From contig CBDDKB010000002.1 in assembly GCA_965229935.1 (NCBI GenBank), positions 2,666,001-2,730,000 on the forward strand: a stretch of 64,000 nucleotides of DNA, read 5' to 3'. The notes under the pieces are model-generated. The model saw only the letters and a program-made list of their open reading frames with translations. It was not told the DNA's origin and did not search any database. Below, one piece after another: positions 1 to 9,531 of the stretch (position 1 is the stretch's first letter; every line of letters starts with the position of its first letter). The DNA is from SPJN01 sp965229935. Lineage in GTDB: Bacteria; Pseudomonadota; Alphaproteobacteria; SPJN01. The position numbers and the translations under genes are program-made.

Positions 1-1001
1 TGACAGCGATTTTAACCGGGCTTACCGCTTTAGCGCCCGATGTGAAAAGTTTCTATACCCTACAGATTTTGGTGCGCGTCTTTGCCAATGCCGAAGACAT
101 GCTGGCCGCCGTTGTGATTGTGGAAGCAATGCGGCCAGAGGTGCGCGGCTGGTCCATCGGGGCGATGGCTGCCCTAGGTGCCGCGGGAACAGGCTTGGCT
201 GCCGCTGTATATTCAATGGTTGATCTGACCGCCTATGATTGGCGGGCGCTTTATGTCGTGGGGACAGTGCCAATGTTTTTGGCCCTTTGGCTGCGTCGCA
301 ACCTGCAGGAAACAGATCATTATTTGAATTATCAGGCGGGCCGCCAAGAAAGCAAAGCCAGCCTGTTTGAAGAAACGGTCCGGCCCCTTAAACAATTGAT
401 CAAGGATTACCCCGAACGGGTGATGGCGGTCGCTGCGGCCATGATCCCCTTTGTATTCGGGTGTGGTCCTGCCTTGTTCCTGATGCCAAAGCTTTTGCAA
501 GACGTGCATAATTACTCATCCGGTGAGGTTAGTCTGTTGTTCCTGACCGGGGGTACCTTTGCCGTTATGGGCAACTTGCTGGCAGGCAGGGTTGCCGACA
601 GGATTGGCCGCAAGAAAGTGCTGCTGGTAGCGGGACTGACAGCGATGATGGGCGGGTTCGTCGGCTATGGCTTTGCGGCGGGTGCATTGTTGGTCATTGT
701 GTGGATGGTGACGCTTTTTGCCTTCTTTGCGGCGGCGACGTCGTTTATGGCTCTGACGGGCGAAATCTTCCCCACCTCCTTCCGGTCAACAGCGTCAGCG
801 ATGCGCGGTATCATTGGCGCGATTGGGGCCGGTGGCGGGCTTGCCGCGGAATCAGGTCTTTACGCGCTGACAGGCAGCCACGAAACGGCGATCATGATCT
901 TATTGTGTGCTGTGCCTGTTGGTATGCTGGCATTGATGACCTTGTTGCCCGAAACAGCCGGGCGTGAGCTTGACGACATAGCGCCAGAGAAACATCACTG
1001 A
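1..1001 (+). CDS. MFS transporter, 5'-truncated by window edge
   Basis: C-terminal part of a major facilitator superfamily permease of the inner membrane. The frame is open from the first bases of the window, so the true start lies upstream; an in-frame GTG at 42 is probably internal. Visible are several hydrophobic spans and the family motif A between helices (GRVADRIGRKK, about residues 182-192 counted from the GTG). The C-terminal 'PETAGREL' resembles the ending of sugar/metabolite:H+ symporters. Substrate cannot be told. A terminator follows the stop closely, so the gene ends its transcript here and is probably the last resident gene before the accessory DNA. Confidence 0.85.
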   Translation, partial: TAILTGLTALAPDVKSFYTLQILVRVFANAEDMLAAVVIVEAMRPEVRGWSIGAMAALGAAGTGLAAAVYSMVDLTAYDWRALYVVGTVPMFLALWLRRNLQETDHYLNYQAGRQESKASLFEETVRPLKQLIKDYPERVMAVAAAMIPFVFGCGPALFLMPKLLQDVHNYSSGEVSLLFLTGGTFAVMGNLLAGRVADRIGRKKVLLVAGLTAMMGGFVGYGFAAGALLVIVWMVTLFAFFAAATSFMALTGEIFPTSFRSTASAMRGIIGAIGAGGGLAAESGLYALTGSHETAIMILLCAVPVGMLALMTLLPETAGRELDDIAPEKHH

Positions 1002-1026
1002 TCATTGCCTGGACTAAAAAGCAAAC

Positions 1027-1053
1027 AGCCCCGCCACAAGGGCAGGGCTTTTT
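1027..1053 (+). terminator. Rho-independent terminator after MFS gene
   Basis: AGCCC...GGGCT stem with an inner GCC/GGC extension around an A-rich loop, followed directly by TTTTT. It lies 26 bp after the MFS stop codon. Confidence 0.8.
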
Positions 1054-1603
1054 GTTTAGTGGCGGTGGACGCAGTCACCTGCGAACCAGTCTCTACCCCA
1101 TTCCCTGCTTTTACAGGGAATTTACAGGGAAATAATTTAAAGTGCCGCCCGCTTGCCAGAGGTTCAAGGCCAAAACTTGGATGCTTCTGCCATTTTCTGC
1201 AGGGTTACAAATTTCGGTAACAGGGAAATCCGATTCGCTGATCAGGGAATGTCACGTTAGGCAATAGGGATATGTCCGATCAATTCCTATCCCCTTGGTA
1301 GCTGCATTCTGATTCATGGACCGTGATGTTTCGGCTTTCCTACCGGTAATATTTGCCAACAGCGCGAATCAGGGTAAAATTTACCAATGTCGATTCGTGT
1401 CCGTCCTGAGGATAAGTTCCGTGGCGTTAGGGCTTCCTAACCATCCACCCTTTACCCTGACCGACCAAGACCAAGGATGCGGCTATCACAGATTGTGAGA
1501 CCTCAGAACATCCCATATTGGGCTTCTGAGCATCCGAGCCTTCTGAAAATTTCATTTTATTAATACGCGTAATGGCGTGACGAATTTTATTGAGGAGGCT
1601 CCA
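1054..1603. other. Non-coding stretch with CAGGGAA repeats
   Basis: No convincing gene; short open frames here have no recognisable content. CAGGGAA occurs at 1114, 1125, 1221 and 1243, and its inverse TTCCCTG at 1101, which forms a small hairpin with the 1114 copy. Repeats of this type are often seen at ends of integrated elements in alphaproteobacteria, so this may be an old island boundary. A strong ribosome binding site (GAGGAGG, 1592-1598) serves the next gene. Confidence 0.45.
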
Positions 1604-2925
1604 ATGAGCGCCCAGAATCTAATCTATAGGGGTATCTCCACCCTAAAACCGTGGGCCCGTAATGCCCGCACACATTCAAAGAAGCAGATCAAACAGCTGG
1701 CAAACAGCATTGAAACCTTCGGCTTCACCAATCCTATCCTGATCGACAAGAATAGTTCGATTCTCGCAGGCCATGGCCGCGTGGAAGCTGCCAAGCAGCT
1801 TGGTCGATCCGAAGTCCCCTGTATCAGAATTGAGCATATGACAGAGGCGCAAAAGCGTGCCTATGTGCTGGCTGATAATAAGCTTGCCCTAAATGCCGGA
1901 TGGGATGAAGACCTGTTGGCCGAAGAATTGGGCGAACTGCTTTCCCTCGATTTAGATTTTGACATCGACATTACCGGGTTTTCGATCGCGGAGGTCGATA
2001 ATCTGATTGATGGGGCTGTGCCGAAAGAAGATGGTGATCCTGCCGACGATATCTTGCCGGATGAAGCAGATGTCTCGGCACGATGAGCTGAAGGTGATAT
2101 CTGGCAACTCGGCCCGCATCGCCTGATTTGCGGCAATAGCCTTGATCCAGAAGTGGTTGCAGGGCTGATGGACGGGCGCAAAGCCCGCATGGTCTTTACT
2201 GACCCACCATACAATGTCCCGATTGATGGCCATGTCGGTGGCTCCGGCAAAGTCAAGCATCGCGAGTTCGCGATGGCCGCTGGTGAAATGTCAAAACAGG
2301 CCTTCATTGAGTTTCTGACGAAAGCCTGCCGCAACCTAGCTGATTTCAGCGAAGATGGATCTATCCATTTCATTTGTATGGATTGGCGTCATGTCGAGGA
2401 ACTAACAACGGCAGGTAATGCCGTCTATAACGAGCTCAAGAACCTGATTGTTTGGGTAAAAGACAATGGCGGCATGGGGACTTCTATAGATCTCGTCACG
2501 AACTGATCTTTGCGTTCAAGAAGGGCGCAGAGCCACACATCAATACATTTGAGCTTGGCCAGCATGGCCGATACCGGACAAATGTCTGGGAATATCGAGG
2601 GGTTAACACCCTTAGGGCAGGGCGCATGGATGAGCTGAAGCTGCATCCGACCGTAAAGCCGGTGCAGATGATCGCTGATGCCATCAAGGATGTCTCTGGC
2701 CGCAACGACATTGTGCTTGACCTGTTTGGTGGCTCTGGGTCGACCATGATTGCAGCCCACAAGACAGGGCGCAGGGCATTTCTATGCGAGCTTGATCCCA
2801 TCTATTGCGACACGATCATTGCTCGCTGGGAAACCTATGCCAATGACGAGGCCGTGAAGATTGTACGTGGACTGCCTACCCCAATGAAGTCGGGGGCACC
2901 TGAAGGCGCGGGGGCAGAAAAATGA
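1604..2925 (+). pseudogene. ParB-domain DNA methyltransferase, broken
   Basis: Remnant of a single gene of about 440 codons combining an N-terminal ParB-like domain (about residues 5-100, with 'ILAGHGRVEAAKQLG') and a beta-class DNA methyltransferase (DPPY motif in 'FTDPPYNVP' near 2200; SAM-binding 'LFGGSGST' near 2727). The start at 1604 follows GAGGAGG. Two lesions are visible: an in-frame TGA at 2084-2086, after which the same frame continues with family-like sequence, and a one-base loss near 2478-2483 ('GGMGT' continues as 'FYRSRHELIFAFKK' in another frame). In related loci this gene travels with DUF5681 and a DUF2924/serine recombinase pair. Activity is unlikely unless the lesions are sequencing errors. 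Confidence 0.8.
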
Positions 2926-3335
2926 CGAAAGGCAAGAATGGCCGTGCTGGTGACGATACTTACGAAGTTGGGTATTGCAAGCCACCTAGAAGCGCTCAAT
3001 TCCAAAAAGGTAAGTCTGGAAACCCAAAAGGTCGCCCAAAAGGCCAAAGCAAGAAAGCGGACAAGTCCGACGCAATGCTGGCGGAACTCATTCTTGCTGC
3101 AGGATCGAAAGAAATACAGGCGCAGACGTCAGATGGTGTTACATCGATGACAATGATTGAGGCCATAATTTCCTCTGTCGCCGTAAAGGCGGCTAAAGGT
3201 GACAGTAGGGCGCAAAAGATGTTCTTAGACTGGTTCGCAATGGCAGAGCGTACTCAATCTAGTTCTGCTTCTGATGACATTGGTAAAATAATCGCCGACA
3301 TAATGGGAAAATCACACGGATTGCCTAGACGATGA
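2922..3335 (+). CDS. DUF5681 family protein
   Basis: 137 residues; the ATG overlaps the stop of the broken methyltransferase (ATGA), the spacing of a once-coupled operon. The N-terminal segment 'GYCKPPRSAQFQKGKSGNPKGRPKG' region is the DUF5681 hallmark: a basic, glycine-rich patch seen in proteins encoded next to phage or island recombinases. The rest is a predicted helical region. Function is unknown; the basic patch suggests nucleic-acid contact. The gene is intact although its upstream partner is not. Confidence 0.75.
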   Translation: MTKGKNGRAGDDTYEVGYCKPPRSAQFQKGKSGNPKGRPKGQSKKADKSDAMLAELILAAGSKEIQAQTSDGVTSMTMIEAIISSVAVKAAKGDSRAQKMFLDWFAMAERTQSSSASDDIGKIIADIMGKSHGLPRR

Positions 3336-3360
3336 CCTGATATGTCTATTTCAAAGAGCA

Positions 3361-3379
3361 TCAGACTACGAATCTGGGG
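3361..3379 (+). repeat. att-core-like repeat A (tRNA-Arg anticodon arm)
   Basis: TCAGACTACGAATCTGGGG, identical over 19 bp to the cores at 21305 and 63027. It corresponds to the anticodon arm of tRNA-Arg(ACG). Unlike the other copies it is flanked neither by the T-arm/acceptor sequence nor by the shared upstream arm, so it is a partial or hybrid site. It sits between the DUF5681 gene and the rhamnose block. Confidence 0.7.
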
Positions 3380-3479
3380 CGGAATGTGGAATTGAGCTAC
3401 TCAATATTCACCGTAGCCACGTAAACAAAATTTTGGCGGAAAGAATTGTGACTGCCTGTTAATTGGTTCTGTCCTATAT

Positions 3480-3496
3480 AATCAAAAACAATCAAA
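3480..3496. promoter_or_regulatory. Candidate operator for the DeoR regulator (1)
   Basis: AATCAAAAACAATCAAA: two AATCA half-sites spaced by exactly 10 bp, one helical turn. It matches 14 of 17 bases of the sequence at 15765 between the regulator and rhaD. It lies 101 bp upstream of the first TonB receptor. A further TTGAT-N6-ATCAA dyad follows at 3511-3526. Confidence 0.4.
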
Positions 3497-3596
3497 TCTG
3501 CGCCAATTTATTGATCATTTAATCAAGATTGTACTATTTCTTCTGATGGTTCGTCGCTCGATCTAGTTTGAGAGCTGCGCTTTCAGGGGATACGTA

Positions 3597-5933
3597 ATGA
3601 ATAAATTCAATCGGATTAGCGGTGTATTGCTCGCAAGTTTGGTGTGCGGTGGCGTATTCACAAATGCCCTCGCGCAGGAAAATTCTGTTGAGGATGTCTC
3701 TTCTCAAGAAGAAGGAGCTACTACGGTTGAGCAAGGGGGCAACAAACAGCGCCCCCGCCTTGATGAAATCATCGTTACTGCCCAAAAACGTGAAGAGTCA
3801 ATTCAGGATGTGCCCCTGTCGATCACCAATGTCAGTGGTGATATGATTGAGGAACAGCAGATGGCGGCTCTGGAAGACCTGTCTAAATTTGCGGCGAATA
3901 CGAAAATTTCGAACACCGCTGGCAAAGACTATATTTACATGCGTGGTCTTGGATCTGGTGGCAATCGGGGCTTTGAACAATCGGTTGGTGTCTTTCTTGA
4001 TGGCATTCATTTTGGCCGCACACTGTTCTTGGCATTCGGTCTGAGTGATGTGGAGCGAATTGAAGTTCTGCGCGGCCCACAGGGCACTTTGTTTGGCAAA
4101 AACACCATTGCTGGCGCAATCAATGTGCTGACACGCATGCCTCATGATGAGTGGGAATTTCGTGGTGCAGCTCGTCTTGGCTCGCGAGAAAGCCGTCATT
4201 TTGAAGCGATCGTAAACGCGCCGATATTGGAAGATGACCTTCTGAATGTCCGCATAAGCGGTGCCCTGTCTGATACGCGTGGACATGTCTACAACTCGTA
4301 CCAGGATGAATATGAAGGGAATGCGGACCGTCAATCAATACGTGGGAAGTTTAGGTCTCAATTGCTGGACAATTTAAGGGTGACGGCTGTTGCATCATAT
4401 GAGACTTTTACAAGCAATGGATGGGGGTCGCAAATCTCCTACCTGCCTGAAGAATATCGGCCACTATATGAATCTTATGATAGCAATGCTGAATCCGATC
4501 ACACAGATTTTCATACAACGCAAAATGAAGATTCAAGCACTGATCGTACTTCCTATACAGCATCGCTGACGTTTGACACAGATCTGCCTGGGCACACCCT
4601 GACTATGTTGACGGCCTATGCGGGATATGATGATGAGCTGGTTTTTGATGCGGATGCAGGTCCAGCACCTTTGATAGATTATTGGGGCAAAGAAAAATTC
4701 TGGCAATTTTCGAATGAGCTTCGCCTGACATCCGAGCCGGGCGATCTAGAATATGTCGCTGGTCTTTATAGTTTTAGAAGCAATATGGACTTGAATTCAT
4801 ATGTCAGGCTGGTGGCAAACGCCACGCCGCAGAGCTTGACGCCCGAGTTAGTTTCATTCTTGGATGAGCTTTTGCCTGATATTCCTATCAATGGCGAAAA
4901 GGGCGATGTAACGGTAGATGCGGACACAACATCAGTCGCCGCATTTGGACAGGCAACTTGGCGCCCCTTCGAGAATTTGGCGCTAATTGGTGGCCTTAGA
5001 TACTCATGGGAAAATAAGCGCGTTGATTTCCAAAAAGGGGTGGAGCAATCCCCTGTTTATCATCTTCTATTGAGAACAGACCCTGTCGATATTCGCGCTG
5101 AACGGTCTGAGGGTGCATTGTCTCCAAAGGCTTCTGTAACGTGGAATTGGTCAGAAGAAATTATGACCTATTTTACCTATGCGCAGGGGTTTAAGGCTGG
5201 TGGTTACAATGTTGCCGCTGGCAGACCAGAAGATGTGGAGTTTGATGCCGAAAATTCAACGTCACTTGAAGCAGGCATCAAAACGACTTGGCTTGGCGGC
5301 GCTGCTATATTCAATGTTGGCTTGTTCAGAACTGACTTTGAAAATCTACAGCTCTCCAGTTTCAACGGGGCAACATATTCCGTCTCGAATGCTGGTGGCG
5401 CCTTGTCTCAAGGGGTGGAAGTGGATGGCATGTTGGCGTTGTCAGAAAATTTACTTTTCACCTTTAGCGGTGCCTATTTGGACGCCAAGTTTACGGATCG
5501 GAAGGCAGGGCCTTGCCCGTCGCGTCCGCTATGGGAAAATCCTCCCGGTACCGACAGTGGCCCTTGCGATTTAACCGGTCAGCCGCTGCCATATGCGCCT
5601 GAATGGCAGGCAGCATTCTCTGGTCAGTATGAAGCGCCTTTGTTTAACTTGCCAATCTTGGCTGGCGGTGGCGTCGCAGTTATGTATCAGGCTGGTGCAT
5701 ATCTATCTGAAGATTTGGATCCTTTGGATTATCAGGATGCCTATACACGCGTTGACCTTTCTATCGGTATTCGCAGTGATAGTGATGTTTGGCGTTTAAC
5801 AGGCAGTGTAAAAAACCTGACTGATGAAGTTGTTGTGGTTGTCTCTGGCGATGTGGCTGTCCTAGGTGGTGCTCATCTTGCCTTTGTTGAACCGCCGCGA
5901 ACTTTTTCTGTTGAGCTTCGCGCAAATTTCTAA
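3597..5933 (+). CDS. TonB-dependent outer-membrane receptor
   Basis: 778 residues. N-terminal signal peptide (about residues 1-27, cleavage after 'TNALA'), a spacer, then the plug domain opening with 'DEIIVTAQKREESIQDVPLS' and containing 'RIEVLRGPQGTLFGKNTIAGAINV', and a C-terminal 22-strand barrel ending in 'FSVELRANF' with a terminal aromatic residue. It imports substrates too large for porins using TonB energy. Its place at the head of a rhamnosidase/rhamnose cluster points to a rhamnose-containing glycoside or oligosaccharide as cargo, which is inference from neighbours. The candidate DeoR-type operator at 3480 lies upstream. Confidence 0.92.
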   Translation: MNKFNRISGVLLASLVCGGVFTNALAQENSVEDVSSQEEGATTVEQGGNKQRPRLDEIIVTAQKREESIQDVPLSITNVSGDMIEEQQMAALEDLSKFAANTKISNTAGKDYIYMRGLGSGGNRGFEQSVGVFLDGIHFGRTLFLAFGLSDVERIEVLRGPQGTLFGKNTIAGAINVLTRMPHDEWEFRGAARLGSRESRHFEAIVNAPILEDDLLNVRISGALSDTRGHVYNSYQDEYEGNADRQSIRGKFRSQLLDNLRVTAVASYETFTSNGWGSQISYLPEEYRPLYESYDSNAESDHTDFHTTQNEDSSTDRTSYTASLTFDTDLPGHTLTMLTAYAGYDDELVFDADAGPAPLIDYWGKEKFWQFSNELRLTSEPGDLEYVAGLYSFRSNMDLNSYVRLVANATPQSLTPELVSFLDELLPDIPINGEKGDVTVDADTTSVAAFGQATWRPFENLALIGGLRYSWENKRVDFQKGVEQSPVYHLLLRTDPVDIRAERSEGALSPKASVTWNWSEEIMTYFTYAQGFKAGGYNVAAGRPEDVEFDAENSTSLEAGIKTTWLGGAAIFNVGLFRTDFENLQLSSFNGATYSVSNAGGALSQGVEVDGMLALSENLLFTFSGAYLDAKFTDRKAGPCPSRPLWENPPGTDSGPCDLTGQPLPYAPEWQAAFSGQYEAPLFNLPILAGGGVAVMYQAGAYLSEDLDPLDYQDAYTRVDLSIGIRSDSDVWRLTGSVKNLTDEVVVVVSGDVAVLGGAHLAFVEPPRTFSVELRANF

Positions 5934-6076
5934 AATCTGGCAATTTCGTCCAATCACAAACGCTCATTTTCGTGCGTATTTGTTGATTGGGCTCATCGTA
6001 GTGATTATCCGTTTTTGATTGAGCAGGCGACGCCCAGCGCGTGTTGCAGCCTATTTTGATTCCCGGGGGGGAAAGT

Positions 6077-8449
6077 ATGCAGACGAAATTCATAATGTCG
6101 ATTGTGGCGGCGGGGTGCTTCTGGGGACTGGCAGTAAGCGCGTATTCACAAGAGCTAGGCAAAGAAGAGCAAGTGACAGGGAACGATGCGCAGCAAACCA
6201 CTGCAGTGCTGACGGACGACGAACCCCGCAGTCGCCCGAAACTGGACGAAATTATCGTTACCGCTCAAAAAGTTGAAGAGTCAATTCACGATGTGCCGAT
6301 TTCAGTGAGCGCCCTGATGGGTGATGAAATTGAAAAATTGGGCCTAAATTCCCCAGCTGACATCGATGACTATATGCCCAATGTCTATATCGACACGAAC
6401 TATCGATCTATGCGTGGAATGGGCTCAACAATATTTTTTCCCGGTGCGGAAACTTCTGTCTCTGTATTTTTGGACGGTGTCTATCAATCAACGCCCTGGC
6501 CGACTGGCGTTGCATTCTTGGATGTTCACAGGGTTGAAGTGTTGCGCGGCCCACAAGGCACACTGTTCGGGAAAAGCTCTGTCGCCGGGGTGATCAATGT
6601 TATTACACGAGAGCCGACGAATGAGTGGGGCGGCAGTGTTACAGGTCTGTATGGCGAGCAGAGGCAACGTACCATCAAGGGGGCGTTTGGGGGGCCGATC
6701 ATTGAAGACAAGCTGATGTTTAGACTTGCCTATACGAATGATAATCTGGATGGCTACATTGAAAATACGGCACATGGTGATGCCCCAGATGCGACTGAAC
6801 GCTTCAATGATAAGCGTCAGGAAATGTTCCGCGGAAAACTCCTTTTCCAAGATATTGGTGGCGTGGATATATTGCTGACGGGGCAATATCTTACAGGTGA
6901 AATCCTGTCTTCACCAGGTGGCGAGCCAATTGATGGCGACCCCGGGTTGATAGATGAATTTAGGCAGTTCGACCCGGACTTTGATTTTTCAAGGGATAAT
7001 AGGGGGTCGCAGGACGAGCCCTTCACCAATGATGTCAAAGTGGTCGAGGCTACCGCGCGCGTTACATGGGGTGACGAATGGGCGTGGAAGTGGCTCACAA
7101 CCTATCAGGATGCTCTTTCTGGTGGCCGACTTGATGGTGATTTTACGCCATCGCCAATTATCAAAGGTGATATTACCGGTGTTTCCGTTGAGGCCATTTC
7201 CACAGAAGTCATGTTGAACTCCCCAGAGTTGAAGGGGTTTCTTGGTTTGGGGGCCTGGGGCCATTCTGTGTTTCGAGTAGGCGGTAGCTATTACTACAAA
7301 GAACATGGAGCGCCGACTTTAGGTTATTTGGATGTTGCACTGTTCGCATCGGCTACAGCTGCGGGGGCATTAGATCCCTTGCCACCACTTGGGGCAATAC
7401 TAGCATCACTGCCGCCTGAAGTTGGGGTGGAAACATTTGACAAAGAGTTGCTTGCCACACAGCATCTTTATGCGGTCTACGGTCAGTTGGATTGGAGCCC
7501 GTGGGAGGAATTGAAGTTGGTAGCGGCACTGAGAGTGGGATATGAAGATCGCGCAGGCTATGGTCGGCAATGGGATACCTCCGGGCGCCCGAATGTGGTT
7601 TTTCCGGCTATTGGTTTTGCTCCGCATGAATTTGACGAAACATTTACCGACAGCGAGTTTTCTCCAAAGCTTTCCGCGGTGTACAGCGTTACTGAAGATA
7701 TTAATGTCTATGGAACCTATGTCGAAGGGCATAAAAGCGGTGGCGTCAATCTAGGGACCTTCAGTGGTGCAGAAGAAACGCTGATCTACGAACCCGAGGA
7801 AACAGAAGGGTTTGAAATTGGTTCCAAAATGTATCTCTTCGACAAGACTGTGGAGCTGAACTTTGCAGCCTTCTATACAGATTATCGTAATCTCCAAATT
7901 ACGATTCTCGACGGAACCAATATCACCGTTGACAATGCCGCAGGCGCAATATCACAAGGCATTGAATTGGATACGACTTGGCTGGTTGCAGAGTGGCTAA
8001 CGCTGCGTGGATCATTTGGATACACAGATGCAGTCTACACTGACTTTAAGAATGGGCCATGTAAACGCGGACAAGAGGGGCCTTGCGACCTGACGGGGCA
8101 AACAACACTGGGAGTAACGCCTGTAAACGCAAGCCTTTCTGCATTTTCCTTTTTTCCTATTTCGCAGTCCCTTGCAGGCAACATTACACTTTCAAGCAAA
8201 TATAAGAGTGCAACATTCTTGTCAGGTGATAATGATCCCCGTGACAAGCAGCCGTCCTATTGGCTATTCGATTTGAGCGTCGGCCTTGGTGACTTTGATG
8301 GTCGTTGGAATTTGCGCGGCACAGTAAAAAACCTTTTTGACAAGAAGTATAATATTTCGTCTGGCGATGGTGGTCTGTTTAACATGCGTTCAGTCACGAT
8401 GGGCGAGCCGCGCCGCATGTTGCTTGAGTTGATGGTGAATTTTAACTAA
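6077..8449 (+). CDS. TonB-dependent outer-membrane receptor
   Basis: 790 residues from the ATG at 6077, chosen because a purine-rich stretch (GGGGGGGAAAG) precedes it and a signal peptide begins at once (cleavage near residue 24). Plug: 'LDEIIVTAQKVEESIHDVPIS' and 'HRVEVLRGPQGTLFGKSSVAGVINV'. The barrel ends 'LLELMVNFN'. It shares the architecture of the preceding receptor but the barrels differ, so the two probably take different related ligands. It is 143 bp downstream of receptor 1 and likely cotranscribed with the hydrolase that follows 24 bp later. Confidence 0.92.
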   Translation: MQTKFIMSIVAAGCFWGLAVSAYSQELGKEEQVTGNDAQQTTAVLTDDEPRSRPKLDEIIVTAQKVEESIHDVPISVSALMGDEIEKLGLNSPADIDDYMPNVYIDTNYRSMRGMGSTIFFPGAETSVSVFLDGVYQSTPWPTGVAFLDVHRVEVLRGPQGTLFGKSSVAGVINVITREPTNEWGGSVTGLYGEQRQRTIKGAFGGPIIEDKLMFRLAYTNDNLDGYIENTAHGDAPDATERFNDKRQEMFRGKLLFQDIGGVDILLTGQYLTGEILSSPGGEPIDGDPGLIDEFRQFDPDFDFSRDNRGSQDEPFTNDVKVVEATARVTWGDEWAWKWLTTYQDALSGGRLDGDFTPSPIIKGDITGVSVEAISTEVMLNSPELKGFLGLGAWGHSVFRVGGSYYYKEHGAPTLGYLDVALFASATAAGALDPLPPLGAILASLPPEVGVETFDKELLATQHLYAVYGQLDWSPWEELKLVAALRVGYEDRAGYGRQWDTSGRPNVVFPAIGFAPHEFDETFTDSEFSPKLSAVYSVTEDINVYGTYVEGHKSGGVNLGTFSGAEETLIYEPEETEGFEIGSKMYLFDKTVELNFAAFYTDYRNLQITILDGTNITVDNAAGAISQGIELDTTWLVAEWLTLRGSFGYTDAVYTDFKNGPCKRGQEGPCDLTGQTTLGVTPVNASLSAFSFFPISQSLAGNITLSSKYKSATFLSGDNDPRDKQPSYWLFDLSVGLGDFDGRWNLRGTVKNLFDKKYNISSGDGGLFNMRSVTMGEPRRMLLELMVNFN

Positions 8450-8473
8450 TCGCTGTGGAATAGGGGGTGGCCA

Positions 8474-9514
8474 ATGAAAAAAGTTGCGGTGATTGTAGGT
8501 GTGGTTGGCTTGCTACTTTTGGCAATGGTTATGCGAGGGGCATATACTTCGCGTGGTCATTTGGGCGTCGATCCTGAAAGCCTTCCTGATCAAACAATAA
8601 TTGTTGGTCCCGCTTCAAATGAAGCACGCACACGGCTGGTGATCCAGCGCAGTTTGATTAAGACAATTACGGCTGTCATGCCGGGTGGCCCACCCGAGCC
8701 GGAGGACTTGCGAGCACTTCAGAAATGGGGGCGTGACAATAGGGAAGATCGCCCCAATGTTTCTGTGCAGGAAGTGGTTCTTGGTGATCAGGAGGCTATA
8801 AGCTATCAATTGGCTGGCGCAAACACAGATTGCTTGATTTTCTCCATACATGGTGGAGGGTATGTCGGTGGCCATCCATTGAACCACTATAATTTTACAG
8901 TCAACACAATGGAGGCACTGGGCTGCAATGCCATTGCGCCTTTCTATCCACTTGCGCCGGAGCAGCCTTACCCCGCCGGGCTAGATGCTGTTGTGGCGGC
9001 ATATTTGGCGACTAAGGAAGACAATCCGAACAAGCGGATAGTGCTGACGGGTGAATCGGCTGGCGGTGGAATGGCCGCCGCTCTAATGTTGAGGTTGAAG
9101 GCAGCAGGAGTTGATCAGCCAAACATCGCGATCCTGCATGCGCCGTGGGTGGACTTAACCGGTAGTGCGGAAACGCTCAAAACCCATGCGCATAGGGACA
9201 GTTTGCCGGTTCCAAGTATGTCTCGATGGGCAAGTTATTATGCAGATGAAATGCCGTTGAATGACCTTTTCGTTTCCCCCTTGTTTGGGGACCTATCAGG
9301 ATTGCCGCCGATTTTGATATTTGTCGGTACTGATGAAGTACAGTTGGGGGATGCGCTAAACTTCCAAGCAAAGTTGCTAGCTGATGGCGTGTACTCAGAA
9401 TTGCAAATTTGGCGTAGCCTTTGGCATATTTGGTTTAACGCTGCGCCAGAGGAAATCCCGGAAATTGATAAAACAAAACAAGCGATTGCAACGTTTTACA
9501 ACAAGAACAAGTAA
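8474..9514 (+). CDS. Alpha/beta hydrolase (HSL-type esterase), membrane-anchored
   Basis: 346 residues. An N-terminal hydrophobic segment (about 4-20) is an anchor or signal. The catalytic domain carries the oxyanion-hole motif HGGG (from H126) and the nucleophile motif GESAGGG (Ser195), both diagnostic of the hormone-sensitive-lipase branch of alpha/beta hydrolases; the C-terminal His is probably in 'SLWHIW'. It should hydrolyse small esters outside the cytoplasm. In this locus acyl or acetyl groups on rhamnosides, or a rhamnolipid-like ester, are plausible substrates, but that is inference. It is followed 18 bp later by the GH106 gene and resembles the divergent hydrolase at 12552. Confidence 0.85.
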   Translation: MKKVAVIVGVVGLLLLAMVMRGAYTSRGHLGVDPESLPDQTIIVGPASNEARTRLVIQRSLIKTITAVMPGGPPEPEDLRALQKWGRDNREDRPNVSVQEVVLGDQEAISYQLAGANTDCLIFSIHGGGYVGGHPLNHYNFTVNTMEALGCNAIAPFYPLAPEQPYPAGLDAVVAAYLATKEDNPNKRIVLTGESAGGGMAAALMLRLKAAGVDQPNIAILHAPWVDLTGSAETLKTHAHRDSLPVPSMSRWASYYADEMPLNDLFVSPLFGDLSGLPPILIFVGTDEVQLGDALNFQAKLLADGVYSELQIWRSLWHIWFNAAPEEIPEIDKTKQAIATFYNKNK

Positions 9515-9531
9515 GTGAAGGCAGGGATAAA

